Source of the DNA: Acanthococcus lagerstroemiae
Lineage: Eukaryota > Arthropoda > Insecta > Hemiptera > Eriococcidae
Direction: 5' to 3'
Length of the DNA stretch: 64,000 bases
Assembly: GCA_031841125.1 (NCBI GenBank)
Contig: CM063114.1
Span: 35,857,574 to 35,921,573, forward strand
The position numbers and the translations under genes are program-made. This document shows positions 31,865-43,819 of the stretch, one piece after another; the stretch's first letter is position 1; each line of letters begins with the position of its first letter. Under the pieces are notes generated by a model. It was not told the DNA's origin and ran no database searches. It saw only the letters and a list, made by a program, of their open reading frames with translations.

Positions 31865-32420
31865 GTGATTCATAATTGGTAAACTAGTCTGTAGTTGAAT
31901 GGTTACGATTAGCAGTATGAAGATAAAATAGTATTATTGTTAAGAAGAATTTCTTTAAAACGCTAAAGTATTTTCAGACTATTATTTTTAGATGAAATTT
32001 CATTTTTGGTGAACGGTGGTCGAACTTTTCTAAATTGGAGTTTGAGGGACACAAAAATTTCTTTTGAGTTATAGAGGATATGTTAAAGAGGCTGAGATGT
32101 CTTATTCTTTTCAGATGAAATTTCTTTTTTGGTAAACTACGGCTGAACTTCTGTAAATCGAAAGAAAAGAACAGGTGATTCACAATTGGTAAGTTAGTCT
32201 ATAGTTAAAAGGTTACGATTAGTAGTAAGAAGTTCGTAGAATAGTGTTATTGTTGAGAATTTCTTTGAAACGCTAAAGTATTTTCAAATTATTATTTTTA
32301 GATGAAATTTCATTTTTGATAACCAAGGTCGAACTTCTATAAATCGAGGGTCAAAGGAAACATAAATTTCTTTAAGTTTAGTATGTGTTAAAGAGGCAGG
32401 GGTAGCAAAAATTCAAGTAA
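31865..32420. repeat. Tandem duplication, about 310-bp period, with a nested three-copy unit
   Basis: GTGATTCATAATTGGTAAAC at 31865 recurs as GTGATTCACAATTGGTAAG at 32175, and the whole block stays aligned through TTTCTTTxAAACGCTAAAGT and ATTATTTTTAGATG. Inside, AGATGAAATTTCxTTTTTGG followed by GAACTTxTxTAAAT occurs three times (about 31991, 32113, 32300). No coding sequence is present. Confidence 0.9.
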
Positions 32421-32429
32421 TAGAGGTCA

Positions 32430-33385
32430 TTTAAGGGGAAGAAATTGAAAAAGCATCATAAAATGAAGAACTAAGTTGAAAAGGTATTCCCCTCCCCTTC
32501 AGAAATCGAATTCTAGTGACTCTGTACTCTGCTCATAGATGTAATTTTGTATAAAAATCTCATAGGAATGCGAAGGGAAATAAAAATTATTCGATGTAGA
32601 GTTTTCGAGAAAAAAAAGTTTGACGAATCAAGGTTCGATTGAATCCGAAAACTGGAGGGGCCCAAACAGCTCGGAGAGGGTGCAAGTCAAAAGTCACCCA
32701 TGTGTAGGGGAAACACATCCTTGTAACTGGTTGAAAAATATACTCCGATTTGGTGAATAAATTAAATCAAGTCTTTTTTTTTTTTCTAGTCGACTTCCAG
32801 ACGCAAATTTATTACCTAAACCTGATACCAAAGCTTACTCGAAAGAGTGACGGATTTTGCATAAAAACAAAATGTTTATTTCTGTATCATCTTGGCCTGA
32901 GTGCGAAGACTTCTCAAGACTTCGAGTTGGGGAAGCGCTTTATTTATATTCAACAGAAGGCTTTTGCATACCATCTTACCAGTTTCTCAATGAGTAAAAT
33001 TCAGTTTTTTCTCAGGTTACTTAGAGCTTATCCCGACAAAAATTATTATTTACAACGAGTACAACCCAGGTCGCCAATTTCGGCCATGTTTTCGATTGGG
33101 GAGGAACCAAATGAATGTAAATCGAGCTGCCCATTTTGGTGGTCCTAAGTTTGTTTCCATGAAGTAAAATTGAAGAAACAATTGTCAGACAGATTTTTTA
33201 CTTGAACACTCTGGATCCTACCAAAATTAAATCTCGAATGAAGACGTCACCGGACTCTTCTTACAGAGGGAGGAGAGGGCAACCCCCTCTTCTATGAGAA
33301 AATATGTTTTTTTGGTTGAATATCTTCTGAAAATCCACAATGCAGATTACCTCTTGGCAATTGGTAATACACTGGAAATGTAATA
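32430..33385. other. Unassigned stretch with one open frame
   Basis: A plus-strand frame at 32750-33148 (132 codons) has no start context, domain or homology I recognise. It begins in a poly-T tract that could pass as an acceptor (TTTTTTTTTTTCTAG ends at 32789). It may be an exon or chance, and I do not call it a gene. Confidence 0.25.
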
Positions 33386-33389
33386 GAAA

Positions 33390-33930
33390 CTTACATAAAT
33401 GTTCATTGTCTACCTTCAGTACTGAAGGGGTTATATGAGTTTGAAAATTCGAATCATGAAATTTGAGTAGAATTCTTGAACACAGAACTATTGACTTTGA
33501 TGTCCTCTGCAATATTTGAGGTAGACAACGAATCGTCATTACAGTTTTATTGCTTTTTAAAAGAACTTTCCACTGCTATCCTTCAAAACAAAATGCATAG
33601 GAATAGTTACGGTAATTTAATTTCAAAGTACAAGAATTTTCAAGAAAATCTAAAAACATTAAAGTTCCATTCAATAAAATGTTTTTTTTTTTTTTAAATA
33701 AAGATATGCATATTTTTTTCAAATCAGGAATGGCTGCGGGTAGCACTTAATTTGAAATTTTAACCGAAACTGTAACAGCTACTCGTATTTTCGTGCATAC
33801 CTGGAATACTGGAGGGGCTATCGCCGTTGAAATTTAAATAGTTAGGAATTCTACTCGAATTCCGTGATTTGGATTTTCAAACTCATATTGCTGGTTCAGT
33901 ATGGATGACAGGGAATGAAGTTTGCAAGAT
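33390..33930. repeat. Imperfect inverted repeat, arms about 90 bp
   Basis: ATATGAGTTTGAAAATTCGA with TTTGAGTAGAATTCTTGAAC (33434-33482) is the approximate reverse complement of 33842-33892 (GTTAGGAATTCTACTCGAAT with GGATTTTCAAACTCATAT). The match continues outward, more weakly, to about 33390 and 33930. The loop is about 360 bp. It could be an old fold-back element. Confidence 0.75.
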
Positions 33931-33939
33931 TCTGCTACA

Positions 33940-34574
33940 TTCTTGATGCACTTCACCGTCCACTTTACTTTTACCACTAGAAAAATTTTTGAATTGAAAC
34001 TGGCTATCAAATTCCACCAAGAAAATTCTTTATTTTTCGAAATTAGAAGAATTGTAACCCCTTCAAATTTTAGAATCGGTATGTATGTGCCTGAGGTTTT
34101 CTGTTCCTCTCGACAAGTTTCATTATCGATTTCTTCCTAGGGCAACCTGAACACCAGTGATCTCAAAGCTTTTTTGACTTGAATTTGGGGATCCCTTTCC
34201 TCTGTAAAAAGATAAATCTGCGCGCATTTTCCCTTCGCCAGAAACAAGCAGTTCGGAATTCGTACTTCGCAGAATCATGCATAATGGGAAAGCCGGAGGC
34301 GAGGACGAGAGTTCTGGTTGAACGCCGGACGCAGTATTTCACGGATTTTTCGCAGCTAGTGTCGTCCTCGAGGAAAGTAGATGTTTACTTTTAATTTGGT
34401 ATATATTTTTCAAATACGATTATTTGAGGGTGTTAAAATTTGAATTTCTCGCCTAACGACTTTTTTTTGCACTTTCAGATTGAGCAGTTTTCGGCCTTGA
34501 AACTCTTTTCATCTGGCGTAGAAAATTTTACTTTCACGAATTTAACAAAATTGGTTTAGTAAAATAATGGTCTA

Positions 34575-34608
<34 letters not shown>

Positions 34609-36125
34609 TTCACAAAAAAAAAAAACATCAACAACGACAACCAATATTCTAACTCGCATACTCGTATTATGTTCTTAATTAACAAAGTTTACTCAAGTTT
34701 ATAATTTTCTAACGGTGATTTTTTTCCCAGCGTAATTATTTTCCTTTTTAAACGCTTTTCAAGTAATTACAGCTTTTTAGGAATTATGACAGTTCAAATA
34801 GTACAAGTTTCACGGAAACACCGGTACCCAATGAATGAGTCGAGTGTATTTAATGTTCGGTATTCCAGAGGTAAGTGAGCTTCATATTTGTCAGAATTAT
34901 CTAACCAAAACGTCTCTGATTCTCTTTCCTTAAGTTTTCGAAATCCAGTAATTCACAAATCTGAGGGCGTTATCCCTTTTGAAAGCTTCGCATCTTAACG
35001 AACTTCCGCGAAATCAACGAACAGCAAATTCACGAAGTTTTGTTTCCGTATTCCGAGTATCGTGAGAAGCATCATTCCTGTCATCTCGGAGGGAACTAAT
35101 ACGCCAAAATATTCCGTTGGTAGGAAGGGGAGGTCCGCAGGTATATCCATCTTGGGTAACAAAGAATAACAAAACAGACGATAACTTTTTCTTTTGTAAC
35201 TGGTGGCTGGTATGGATTCCGAATAAAACTTATTCGTAACGAGGGGAAGAGAATATTGATCAGATTATAAGAAGAACGATTCGAGTTATCATGAGTAGCC
35301 AGTTATTTTATTTAAATTATTGTAAAGAGGCTCAAAGCGTTATTCGGTTACAACTGAAGACAGGTGTACAAGCAGGAAATGCTGCGTGAAAAATGCTGCT
35401 GTATCAGCCCACTTTTCACTTTGATCACCCATTTGCCTCCTTTTCCTTCTCTTTCTTTTCTCAACCACTACTACGACCCTCAACTTCTAAATTTAAAGGC
35501 AGAAGAATCTTAGAAATCCGGCTGGCGTGTAACCTACGTAGCTCATCCACCCCTGTATAAGAGGACTTCTAATTTAATAACGTATTTATTTCATGAAAAA
35601 AACATATTTATTTCCCCCCCCCCCCCGTCCAAAAAAATAAAATAAATAAATTTTTTCCGAAATATTTGTTAATAAAACGGCTCATTTCCAAAAAAAAAAA
35701 GCTACAAGTGCATCTTTCTGGAATCAGATGATAGCATCCCTATTTTCTAATATCTCTTAGTCGATCTGCAAAACAAAATGATTCTCTTTCACGTTCTCGT
35801 AGTATTTATTTACTCATAAAAATGTCAGTTTCCAGAATGCAGTAGTCCATTTGCTATGGATTCTAATTCCAAAATGCAGACAGTCCAGGTTGGGGAACAT
35901 TCCTCCATCAGCTTACATTGTCGCGAATACATATTATAGTTTTGAAACTGAAATTTCTAGGAGATATCTGTCAAAAGTTCCGAACGTTTTTGTTAAAATT
36001 TGGAGTGAAAAAAAATCAAAATTGAGATCATCAGGCAGTGTAGGGGCTCCCTAAACAGTTCAGAATTATGAATGCCCTGCGTTTTCGAAAAGCATCCAGT
36101 ATTTGAAAAATAAAATTTACTTATC
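33940..36125. other. Gene-free stretch
   Basis: Contains a (CT)n microsatellite (34575-34611) followed by A-rich DNA. A C13 run lies at 35614-35626. A slightly GC-richer patch occurs at 34240-34390. No coding or transposon signature was recognised. Confidence 0.35.
34575..34611. repeat. (CT)n microsatellite
   Basis: About 13 uninterrupted CT units followed by TTCTCTCTTTC and a poly-A stretch. Confidence 0.95.
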
Positions 36126-36126
36126 G

Positions 36127-36560
36127 AAGTGCGTATATGTGACCTGGAATCATGAAATGTGCCTCTCGTGTGAAAACAGGGTTTCAAGATAAAGGAGTGT
36201 AAAGACAGGATGGTAGTAGAGGTGCGCACGTGTCCATTTGTGGTAGTGCGTTTACACGTTGCAATGACAACTGAATTTCGAATTCTTGCTCTGTGTCATT
36301 CCCCTAGGCCCGTTTCACACGACGCCATGAAAACGGATGTTTTCCCGTAGGCCTGTTTCACATGACGCCACGTAAACGGATGTTTTTAAAATTTTGATGT
36401 AATTTTTAAATGCAATTCGTGGAATAACTAATGAAGATAGAAAGCTGCGATTTGTTTCATTCGAAAGAGCGTGATTTTTTCTAAAAGAATTGTCAAGAAA
36501 GTGAAAGATGATTTTTTGACAGCAGAGGCACATTTTATGATTCCAGGTCACATAATATGT
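36127..36560. repeat. Inverted repeat enclosing a 43-bp tandem duplication
   Basis: TATGTGACCTGGAATCATGA with AATGTGCCTC (36135-36164) pairs with GAGGCACATTTTATGATTCC plus AGGTCACATA (36526-36555). Inside, TAGGCCCGTTTCACACGACG (36305) repeats as TAGGCCTGTTTCACATGACG (36348). Each copy carries AAACGGATGTTTT. Confidence 0.85.
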
Positions 36561-36599
36561 ATTGACCAATATTAAGAAAAAACATTTATAAAACGAGTT

Positions 36600-38890
36600 C
36601 TCACTCGTCCTTCATCACCCCGTCCCCATTCTCCCCCCTAAAGATTCTCTACCAAAGTTCACAAATGACTATTAACCTTGTAAAGGATAACACTCTCTCG
36701 GTGGTGCGGGGAGAGGGTGCACCATAAAGTTTAGCAAGCTCCTATCCTCAATCCACTTCCAAGTTAATCTTTCATTACCCTTTTGAGAATGAGCACAAGG
36801 TCCCGGTGTAACGTAACCCGTCCCAGTAATAGGAGATCTGCCAATAAAACTGTCACAATTTCGGAAATGTAAACTGATAAGAAATTAAAAAATAATTATA
36901 GAGGGAAAAGGAAATGTTGTCACTCGTGCGAAGTTTGCAGTATAGGCATAGCGGAACTTGTCACCGTATGAGTGACATCGATTCTTTACAACCTTAGACG
37001 ATTTTTTCCCCAACATTTTCAATTTCCAACAGAAAATATCACATCAACACAATCACATTGGTCCCAATAGATCACTAAGAAAGCAGTTACTTTCTTCCAT
37101 AGAGCAGGAAATGGTTATTTCTCTTCCTGAATTATCGCAAAGTTTCCCCCCTATCCTAACGCAGGCCCAATCGGGGTATTTCCGGGATAGGGGGTGTGGT
37201 GTCCCGGAGACAAAGAGTATCACTTAGATGCAACTGAAAACCGTGACTTTCTGACAGTCAACTTTCGTGGTACATTTCAGAAAAAAGTTTGTTTTCTTCA
37301 TTTGAGCTTTAAGCTCGGTTTATTTTGTTATAAAATTTTCTTCATTAAAATTTCTGATTACAGCACTCGGTGGGCGAATGAATTGTGGACCTATTTGATG
37401 AAAATTACGTATGCTTTATTGGTGGAGGTAGGACCTTTTCAACGATAGGTCTTCAATCGTTATTGTCAGATTTATTCATTAGATCGATTTCGTCAAATTT
37501 TCTAGTCCGTCGAGTACACGTGTATTAGTTTCCACGAAAAGGAGAAATGATTATCTGAAAAATTCTTTTACGAATCGCATTGTCCTTTTTCCGTTGATCA
37601 CACGCTCCATTTGAGTTGCGGACTCTCTACCTCCTAACGTGAACAGAAATCGGTAATCACGAATTTACGAGAGCGCCCTAGACAAGAACGCAGCGGCGTT
37701 TTTTTCTCGGAAACACGCGCTAAAAATCCCCGTGTGTGAACTTTCGAAATCTGAAAAAGCTAAGCCTTTTTAAATCCCGAACTCGAACACACAGCGAGGC
37801 TTATATCACTTGACGCACGCCTTTACCTCTGTATCGCTTTAACCGCATCCTTAATGTTACCACCATTTCATTATACGAGGGGTACGTAATTTTTATCCGC
37901 GCTGAAGGCTTACCTATTTATTTCGCGGCTCTTTTCTTCCCCTGCCGATCGAAAAGGACTTCCTGAAAAGCAATGGTAAATTGTTTTCGCAGTTCGATGC
38001 ATGTTGTGAACTACCTAAAGCTAAGCTTAATTCGAACATTGGAACATTTCTCGTTAATGCACGATGCATACATAGATCTAGTACTCGAAAATTGATAATC
38101 GATTTTTGTGCTATACTCGCCAAAAAGATACTTAACAGCAAACGAGGGCTGCAGAGGGATAATATTACACCGTATGAGTGAAACAAAAAACGCTTTAAAA
38201 ATCCTTTTCGTCTGTAATGAAGCGCTGGAATTTAACGCTTTAACATTTCATACATAACGAAGCATCAGCACCGTGTCGCTCATTCGTCTGGAACGAGAGG
38301 GGACGGGGGGATACACTGGCAGTAGCCTTTTCATCTCGAAAATTAAACTTGACCGGTACCGACAACGGAGCGAATTTTCAGAAAAGCGATTGCTAATTAA
38401 TTTTTTTTCTTTCTTCAAAATGCAGAAATTTTACTCGGGGTGTACAACATTATTTGCTTCCTCTTTGCTTATTATTTCACCGTTAACATTTGTTGTGTTA
38501 TGAAAGCTGTGCTCCGATAAAACGGTCGGTAATTTGTCGGGTATACGTGGTAAATAAAATAACACGATGTCAAGAATACGTAATTGAAAAGCGAGCAAAA
38601 TTTCCTTGAAGGATATAGGGTGTCTCAGGGTACATGATACTCATTTAGCCCGGTAAGCAAGCAACTCATCTTGACAATGTGTAGATATTTTTTTGCTGCT
38701 CTTATTTCTGAAGGGACAAAGATACGGACATTTGAAAAAATTATAAGTTATACACAATAAGCATAGGCGATTAGAATGGTAGGATAGGGGGGACGTGCCA
38801 AAGTCTCAGAGTCTGGGGAAAACTAACAAGAATGGGAGGGCGGCTTATTAATCTGGCTTTGGGGTCAAATTTAAACGTAGTAAATATCTT
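36600..38890. other. Gene-free stretch, partly CpG-containing
   Basis: No recognised frames. At 37140-37190 there is a GC-rich hairpin (CCCCCTATCC pairing with GGATAGGGGG). Between 37450 and 38600 CpG words are common and several TAATTAATT-type words occur, for example TGCTAATTAATTTTTTTTC at 38390-38410. This is a candidate regulatory region by composition only. Confidence 0.3.
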
Positions 38891-38899
38891 TAAAAATCT

Positions 38900-39612
38900 A
38901 GAACAAAAAGGTAATGGACTCGGCATTTCTCAGATGGCAAAACAATGAACGGGATAGACCACCTGCTTGTCAATGATTTAAGAATGATTCAGAAATACGA
39001 AATCCTAAACCAATTTATGTTCTCATCGGATCACAGAATAACTAGGGCTGGCGTGGACATTGCTCTCAGTCCCAAGAGTACCAAGAGGGGAAAAAAGGGA
39101 GCAAAGGGGTGTGTGATCATACCGGTTTATAAGTGAGTGGAGGCAGATGAGGTCTTGAGGGCACAGTTGGATGAGGCTGAAAGCAGGACTTCTCCCAACT
39201 TACAGGAAGCATATAACTCGATGGAAGACTCCATCAGAGAGATAGCTACGCAAGTTGAAGAAAGGAAGGCTAGGCCTACAACAAACGACAAAATTAGCGA
39301 GGAAACGAAAAATCTCGTAATCAAGAGAATAGAGATTAGGAGCAAGACAATTTAAACTGACATGGTCCGATTGAGTTGTGTGAACTGACGGAATTGATCA
39401 GAAAGGGGGTAAGCGTCCGGGCATATGACCAGGATGTGATTATGGTATACTAGAGGAGAGTGACTCTAACAAGAAGGTACGCAAAACATTTGCACAGGGA
39501 CAAAATTTACTTCAGGCTATAAAATCAAGGACCACCATTAATAAGCTTTTCGCGAGGGAGTAAATTGTTAAGAAGGTCACAGAATTCTTTAGGGACTTAC
39601 ACACGGACAAAG
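38900..39612 (+). pseudogene. RTE-like LINE, upstream half of a split copy
   Basis: The endonuclease end reads NGIDHLLVNDLRMIQKYEIL and FSSDHRITRAGVDIAL (38945-39060). After a stop, the linker reads VLRAQLDEAESRTSPN and KARPTTNDKISEETKNLVIK (39137-39350). Further pieces follow, LLQAIKSRTTINKLFARE and VTEFFRDLHTDKE (39505-39612). The copy breaks exactly at the A-rich tail of the minus-strand LINE and resumes at about 42740. Confidence 0.85.
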
Positions 39613-39649
39613 AAAAAAAAAAAATAATAATAATAATAATAATAATAAA
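39613..39649 (-). repeat. (ATT)n tail of the minus-strand LINE
   Basis: On the plus strand this is A12 followed by about eight AAT units. It marks the 3' end of the inserted LINE and the insertion boundary in the host LINE. Confidence 0.9.
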
Positions 39650-42600
39650 CGTTTATTGATTAGAGGTACATTACAGAACGCCATGTGTGTCTCCCACGTA
39701 CTTCGCCCTCGTTCCGAATTACCCCCGGCCCATGGAGGGCAAAGGTACCCCTTCACCCTCTCCCATTCCTTTCGATCTTGGGCAATCCGGTGAAAAAGTT
39801 TATTTTTGATATAACCATCGATCTCGTCCCTCCTAGTTTTTTGTTTTCCTCTGCTTCTTGTTTTATGACTTGAGAACCAGAAGGTGGCGTGGCTTGGTAA
39901 GACAATCTATCTTGAGGTAGTCTCGCAACGTGCCCCGCCCATCCCCATTTTAGGTTTCCTAATTAGTTGTACACAATTTTTTATGTTGGGAAGTTTTGTC
40001 CGGGTTACTTTCAAACTGATTTTGTCCTTTATTCTTATGCCTAGAATGGAACGCATCATTGAATTTTGGGCTGTTTCAATCTTTTTGAGTAGCCTGGCAG
40101 TAGGGGACCAGGCTGGGGAGCCGTATGTGAGAACTGGTGCAACACACATGTTAAAGATTTCCCCTTTTTGAGTATTTTTGAAATTACCTTTGAACATGTG
40201 TTTTAGTGACCAAAATTTTTTCCATGCCAGAGTAATTCTGCGGTCTACCTATTTCTTTTTCGGTTCTTTTTTCTAATGAAATTAATTGTCCTAAATACGT
40301 TGTTTCTGAAACTACTTCAAGCTCTTTGTTACCGACCAAGATTTTTTGTGTGTGTGGGGGGGGGGGGAAGTTGTTATGATTTTGGATTTTTCAATGTTGA
40401 TTGTTAGCCCTGCTAACTTTCCGCTTTCGTTCAGTTCTTGAATCATTTCTCCCAGCTCAACCAGTGATTCTGATATAAGAACTATATCGTCTGCAAACCT
40501 CAGGTTCGAAACTTTGATTCCGTTGATATTTAAGCCTTTATTTTTCCATTCTAGCTGTCTGAAGACTTCGTCTAGGGCCATGTTAAAAGGACTAGGTGAC
40601 AGCGGGTCCCCTTGACGAAACCCCTTCGTATTCCAAAGTATTCTCCCGTTTTGTCTGTAATTATACGACTTTCTGGGCCTGAATACATTTCTTCTATTAT
40701 TTTGGTAATTTGGTAAGGGGCTCTCGGGTTTTTTAGTGCTCATATCATTTACTGATGATTCAAAGAATCAAACGCCTTATTGTAGTCGATGAATGCCAAG
40801 CTTATATTCAGATTGTATTCCGAGGATTTTTCTAAAATTTGGTTTATAGTGTGAAGATGATCTAGTGTAGAGTAGTTCTTCCTAAATCCTGCCTGGTTTG
40901 GGGGTTGTTGAAGTTCCAAGTAGTTTTTTATTGTTGGAGACAGACTGATTGGTCTGTAATTTCCTATTTGATGTTTATTTCCTTTTTTGAATAGTAGAAT
41001 TACATCAGAAAGTTTCAATGCTTTTGGTATTTCCTCGGAGGATGAAATTTTGTTAAAGAGAGAGGCGATTGCCTTAATCATCTCCTCACCTCCGTAAATA
41101 ATGTGTTCGTTTTTTATTCCGTCGTTACCTCGCGCTTTATTTTTTTCAGATTTTAAACCATGACTCTTATACTTCCGAAGTTAGAACCAGTTCGCGTGTC
41201 TCAGTGGGTGAGCTGGTCAGAAATTTACTGTCATTTTTGGTTTCACAAGAGTATAGGTCCTTGTAGAAGTCAGATGCTATTTTGTTTATTTCGCACCGAT
41301 CAAAGGCTCTATTTCCTTTATTGTCTAGTAGATACGTGTAAGTTGTGACCCAAGAGTCAAGTTCTTATTTAGTTTTTCCATATTTTTTGTGTCCTCTAAG
41401 GTTAAGCTAATCAGGTCTGACCTCCAGCGATCCTTCTTCTCTCTTTGTACAGCTTTTATTTATTTTTTGATATTTAGCTCAACCTTATCTTTTGATTTTT
41501 TTTTTTGTGTAGATGTTTCCGTCTGGCTATCCAAAGGTTTTCCAGGTTTTCCTTTTGCGAGGATGTGGCTGGCTCTCGTTCAGTGCCGTTCTTTTTCGGT
41601 GACTTTGAACTGTCTAGTATAGCGTTACATAAGGTTTCGTAGTGATCTTCGACGCTTGATAGGTTCAGGTTATTCACCTTCTTCAAGGCTTCATTAATTT
41701 TTTAAACTTATAGCTTTCTAAGTCATTAATACCAAGAATTTTGTATATTGTTTTCTTGCTATAGTACGATTTGTTCAATCTTAAGACAATGGAAATGAGC
41801 CTATGGTCGGTGACATATTTAAACTTATTTGAAACATCAAAATTTATTATGTTTTTATTGTTTCGAGGTGCAAGGACGAAATCGATTTGATTGGGACTAA
41901 TCTAAGTCCACCGTCTTTTTTTCTTGAAGAAGCCATTGACTACTTTTAGATCATGTTCCTGGCAGAACTCGATAAGTTTCCTACCTCCATGATTTCGTTT
42001 TCCATAGCTGTACATCCCTAGCAAGTGTTATTCCTCTTCCTTGCTTTTGCCAATTTGGCTGTTGAAGTCGTCCATAATTACAGTTTTTGTTTTTAAATTT
42101 TGTTTAACATTTTGAAGGGTTTCATCCAGAAGTTTGTAAAAGTTATTGATTTCTTCTTCTGTGAATGCAGAGGTAGGGGCATAGACCTGGATCAAAATCA
42201 AAATATTGTTTTGAATTTTTATTTTTAGAATAGCAATTCTATCCGATATCCCCTTTATTTCCTGAATATTGTTTCTTAGTTTTGGGCTGATTAAAAACCC
42301 CACCCCCTTAATCCTAAGTTATTTCCAAAATGATAAAATGTGAAGTTGTTTTTCATGTGATATAGCTTTTCGTCTTTTCTTCTAACTTCTGAAAATTCCC
42401 AAAATATCTAGTTTCTCTTCTGTCATGGCTTCTATCAAGGCTTTCAAATTTTCTGGGCTTTTTAGAGTTCTAACATTCAATATTTCTACTGAAATATCTA
42501 ACATTTTGTTTTTATTTTTAATTGGTTTTTTATTTACCGGAAGAATTGATTTCTTTGTTTTAATGTGATTTTTGTTTACAAAGTTCTCGAGGATTTCCAG

Positions 42601-42650
42601 GTTCACGGAGGATTGGGAGTGGGTGATGTGTTATGGCCGTACACCCCCTC
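39613..42650 (-). pseudogene. RTE-like LINE, nearly full-length ORF2, inserted in another LINE
   Basis: Read on the minus strand. The endonuclease start is VEILNVRTLKSPENLKALIE with MTEEKLDILGI (42500-42390), then VYAPTSAFTEEEINNFYKLL (42180-42120) and MDDFNSQIGKSKEEE. A KRNHGGRKLIEFCQEH block follows in another frame. The reverse transcriptase has VILLFKKGNKHQIGNYRPIS, NQAGFRKNYSTLDHLHTINQ, LAFIDYNKAFDSLNHQ (41085-40749), FRQGDPLSPSPFNMALDEVF and LRFADDIVLIS (40500-40480) with FADD intact. The C-terminal part has VAPVLTYGSPAWSPTARLL and MMRSILGIRIKDK. The 3' tail is an (ATT)n microsatellite (39649-39623) plus an A/T run. Several frameshifts and stops make it dead. Confidence 0.93.
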
Positions 42651-42739
42651 GTTGGCCAAACTTCTCGAGGCAAAGAATGAAAGGGGGAACCAATAAAACA
42701 GAAAGGGAGGAAAAACAAACGAAGGGAGGGACTACGGAA

Positions 42740-43165
42740 ACGGAAGTGGGAAGGAGCAGGGAAAATAAGGATTTAACGCCCCCAATAAAGAGGAAGTTCA
42801 CAAAGCATTGGTAACGGCAAAAAAAGGAAAAGCAACTGGATCAGACGGAATGGAAACGAGGTGCTGAGATTACTGGCGGATGCGCTTGAACCCTTCATGA
42901 CTAAACTGTTTAGTAAGGGTGTTCAAACGGGATTTACACCTTCGCAATGGCACCAGTCGGAAATAATCTTGTCATACAAAAAAGGAGATAGGAGGGATTT
43001 GAATCATTACAGACCTATCAGTCTCTCGTCCAAATATTAACAAAATTTTTGGTAATATTTTGAAAAATAGAATACACTGGACTTTGGATCGGAATTAATT
43101 AAAAGTGCAAGCGGATTTCAGGAAGGGCTACTCGGTCGTCGACGACATCTTCAGACTAATCCGAA
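42740..43165 (+). pseudogene. RTE-like LINE, downstream half of the split copy
   Basis: Resumes with EEVHKALVTAKKGKATGSDG (42790-42850), the block that directly follows FFRDLHTDKE in such proteins. It continues as ALEPFMTKLFSKGVQTGFTP, DLNHYRPISLSS (42995-43030), KIFGNILKNRIHWTLD and VQADFRKGYSVVDDIFRLI (43105-43165). Stops and frameshifts are frequent. It breaks off at about 43168, where LTR-like DNA begins. Confidence 0.88.
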
Positions 43166-43169
43166 TTTT

Positions 43170-43510
43170 GGGAAGAAAACCCGGCCCGGAAACTACTCTT
43201 TCGAGTATCGCATTAGTGGTCAGAGGGACACTTTGAGGCCAACCCGAGCCCCCAATTCGTCGTTACGCTGCCGGTATGCGCTTCCCTGCCAGAGCCACCA
43301 TGGGGCCCCCTACTGACTGATGTTAACGCTCACCCAGCACTAACCTGGAATTCGGGTGCACCCCGGCCGGACGTACTTCCTCTTCCCTCACCCCTCACCT
43401 CCTCGTCTTGGTACGTGTGGCGACCCAGGAAGGTGGTGACGGCGGATGAGCCCTGCCGGGAGATTTGCAGCAGCTATAGGATGGTGCGTCTGGTCACAGC
43501 AGGTATATTC
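43170..43510. repeat. GC-rich LTR-like fragment
   Basis: CCCGGCCCGGAAACTACTCT with CGAGTATCGCAT (43178-43210) matches the gypsy LTR at about 9413-9450 (CCGGAAACTACCCTTTCGG, GCATCGCAT), and the similarity continues through AGAGGGACA / GAGGGGGACC. The rest (GGTACGTGTGGCGACCCAGG at 43420-43440, GTGACGGCGG) is GC-rich and unlike the flanks. Probably a piece of a related LTR inserted in the LINE. Confidence 0.55.
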
Positions 43511-43815
43511 TTAATATAATGCAGAACAAAATAATTGAAGGAGTCTAAAACTTGAAGTTTTTAAACCCCCCCCCCCCAAAAAAAAAAAAAAAATCGTCTC
43601 ATTTATTGAATTAAACGGATGCGTTAAAAAAGTACCACCATTTTTTCAAAACATTTTTCCCAGATTTGTAGGGCCCATTCCTATGACTGAGAGCAAAATG
43701 ATAAAATGTGTCTGAAGTTTGGAATTTAAAAAAAAATCGTATCCGTTGTCAAAATTGAGCTATAGTCATTTGAGAGAAAAAATAAGAACTCTGGACAGAT
43801 GTGTGATACCCACCC
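43511..43815. other. Gene-free stretch
   Basis: Contains C12 followed by A15 (43566-43593). No homology seen. Confidence 0.4.
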
Positions 43816-43819
43816 TACT

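Noticed and set aside
32750..33148. Plus-strand open frame of 132 codons
   Set aside because: It starts in a poly-T tract and has no recognisable domain. A real exon cannot be excluded, but nothing supports it.
38610..38660. GGGTGTCTCAGGGTACATG as another GTGTCTAC-type element end
   Set aside because: The motif differs (GTGTCTCA), there are no GTCAAG words next to it, and no partner end was found.
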